64,000 nt of DNA from G020348385 sp964538085 (GTDB lineage Bacteria > Acidobacteriota > Aminicenantia > Aminicenantales > Aminicenantaceae): positions 1-64,000 of the forward strand of contig CAZIDF010000018.1 of assembly GCA_964538085.1 (NCBI GenBank), read 5' to 3'. This document shows, piece after piece, positions 63,415-64,000 of the stretch (position 1 is the stretch's first letter; every line of letters begins with the position of its first letter). Made by a program: the position numbers and the translations under genes. A model generated the notes under the pieces. It worked only from the letters and a program-made list of their open reading frames with translations, was not told where the DNA came from and did not search any database.

Positions 63415-63837
63415 TCAGATGAGAGCCGTTCGTTTTTCTTCTCTCTGACCTTCTTGGCGCTTCCGGATGGCCCGTATCAACCCTCCGATCATGGCAGCGA
63501 TTCTGTTGATTTTATCTTCAAAATCGATATAATCTCCCTCTGGTAGATAGCCCAGTTCTCTTGAAATGACGAGTTGGGTGCGAAGTTCTGCAGCAGATGC
63601 TTTTGCTTCCTTCAAAAACTTGATGAACTCGGACCCGCTGCCGCGTTCTTTTCCACAGGCGATTTGAGAGGCGATCGCCATCGCTGATTTTCTCAGTTGA
63701 TCTCTCAAAGCGAAGTCTTGGCTGAAGTTTCCGTCAGCGGAAAACTGATACATATCCACAGCAAGTTTTTTTGCCTGCTGCCAGCACTCTAGGTTTTCCA
63801 GGTAAGAATAAGGTGTTTTATCTGAAGATTTTGACAT
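63415..63837 (-). CDS. four-helix-bundle protein (S23 / 23S rRNA intervening sequence type)
   Basis: About 140 residues, mainly helical: ENLECWQQAKKLAVDMYQFSA, FALRDQLRKSAMAIASQIACGKERGSGSEFIKFLKEAKASAAELRTQL and a C-terminal DKINRIAAMIGGLIRAIRKRQEG. This is the S23 family, first found inside 23S rRNA insertions but common as stand-alone genes. The function is unknown. ATG 63837 has GGAGG seven bases upstream, which rules out the longer frame to 63903. Confidence 0.85.
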   Translation of the reverse strand: MSKSSDKTPYSYLENLECWQQAKKLAVDMYQFSADGNFSQDFALRDQLRKSAMAIASQIACGKERGSGSEFIKFLKEAKASAAELRTQLVISRELGYLPEGDYIDFEDKINRIAAMIGGLIRAIRKRQEGQREEKRTALI

Positions 63838-64000
63838 TTTTGACCTCCATGGATATAGACGCTGGGGGCGACCAGGAAATGTCATTTTGTTCAATAAATT
63901 CATGCTCGATTCGACTCAAGATAGTGAGAAACCAGAGTGAAGCTGTGCGTCTCGGTAAAGGAGAGACATAGCCTTGCTTAGGAAATGCTCAAATGCTGTT

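Noticed and set aside
1..64000. tRNA, rRNA, CRISPR arrays, prophage or insertion-sequence genes.
   Set aside because: Reading both strands I saw no cloverleaf consensus, regularly spaced repeats, or transposase/integrase motifs; a covariance-model scan would be needed to exclude a missed tRNA.

Overview
This 64 kb window (roughly 45-50% GC by eye) reads as chromosome from a Gram-negative, heterotrophic bacterium. The best guess is Acidobacteriota/Candidatus Aminicenantes-like, by inference: outer-membrane machinery (LptF/G, a TonB-type receptor, SurA-like chaperones, EnvC-like and MltG cell-wall proteins) occurs together with several GWxTD-domain proteins, sulfatase-TPR fusions, a DUF5916 barrel and Asp-box propeller proteins. 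No rRNA, tRNA, CRISPR array, prophage or insertion sequence was seen.

Layout. 1-1.5 kb: a very small transcription unit on the minus strand (consensus promoter, ribosome-binding site, 22-codon reading frame, terminator) next to an exported C26-type glutamine amidotransferase. 1.9-9.7 kb: DUF5916 outer-membrane protein, a small unknown protein, mfd and two parvulin-type periplasmic chaperones. 9.7-20.2 kb, minus strand: pyruvoyl arginine decarboxylase, an unknown membrane protein, the cell-envelope trio YibQ-like deacetylase / CtpA-like pseudoprotease / EnvC-like degenerate M23, a flippase-like protein, then three sodium-coupled amino-acid transporters (one AGCS with an extra exported domain, two tandem NSS paralogues). 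20.3-29.2 kb, mostly plus: flavodiiron protein, Tat-exported DUF362 protein, MFS transporter, radical SAM enzyme (minus), pgeF, purC, PHP phosphoesterase, CvpA and a small Fis-type regulator. 29.2-33.8 kb: heat-shock groESL with one perfect and one degenerate CIRCE, and a single-chain LptF-LptG fusion. 34-38 kb, minus: DUF151 nuclease, ClC channel with CBS and TrkA_C domains, endonuclease Q family protein.

38.2-60.6 kb is the accessory heart of the window: a mostly co-oriented block of exported proteins. It contains two pairs of GWxTD proteins (a ~310-residue lipoprotein plus a ~700-residue TPR protein), a TonB-dependent receptor with a sigma-54-type promoter, a carboxypeptidase-regulatory/TPR protein, three sulfatase-fold/TPR fusions whose usual Cys/Ser-x-Pro-x-Arg nucleophile motif is replaced by Thr-x-Pro-x-His, a CBM9-like protein, a large Asp-box propeller protein and an opposing Ig-like secreted protein. 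The repeated gene order suggests a duplicated envelope system of unknown substrate. 60.8-63.9 kb, minus: ddl-ruvX-mltG overlapping operon and a four-helix-bundle S23-type protein.

Two features stand out outside known genes: (1) a dispersed non-coding element in three intergenic regions (about 1.6, 18.7 and 33.8 kb) with terminal inverted repeats in the best copy and a two-stem hairpin whose pairing is kept by compensatory base changes; (2) the 22-codon peptide/attenuator-like unit at 93-303.
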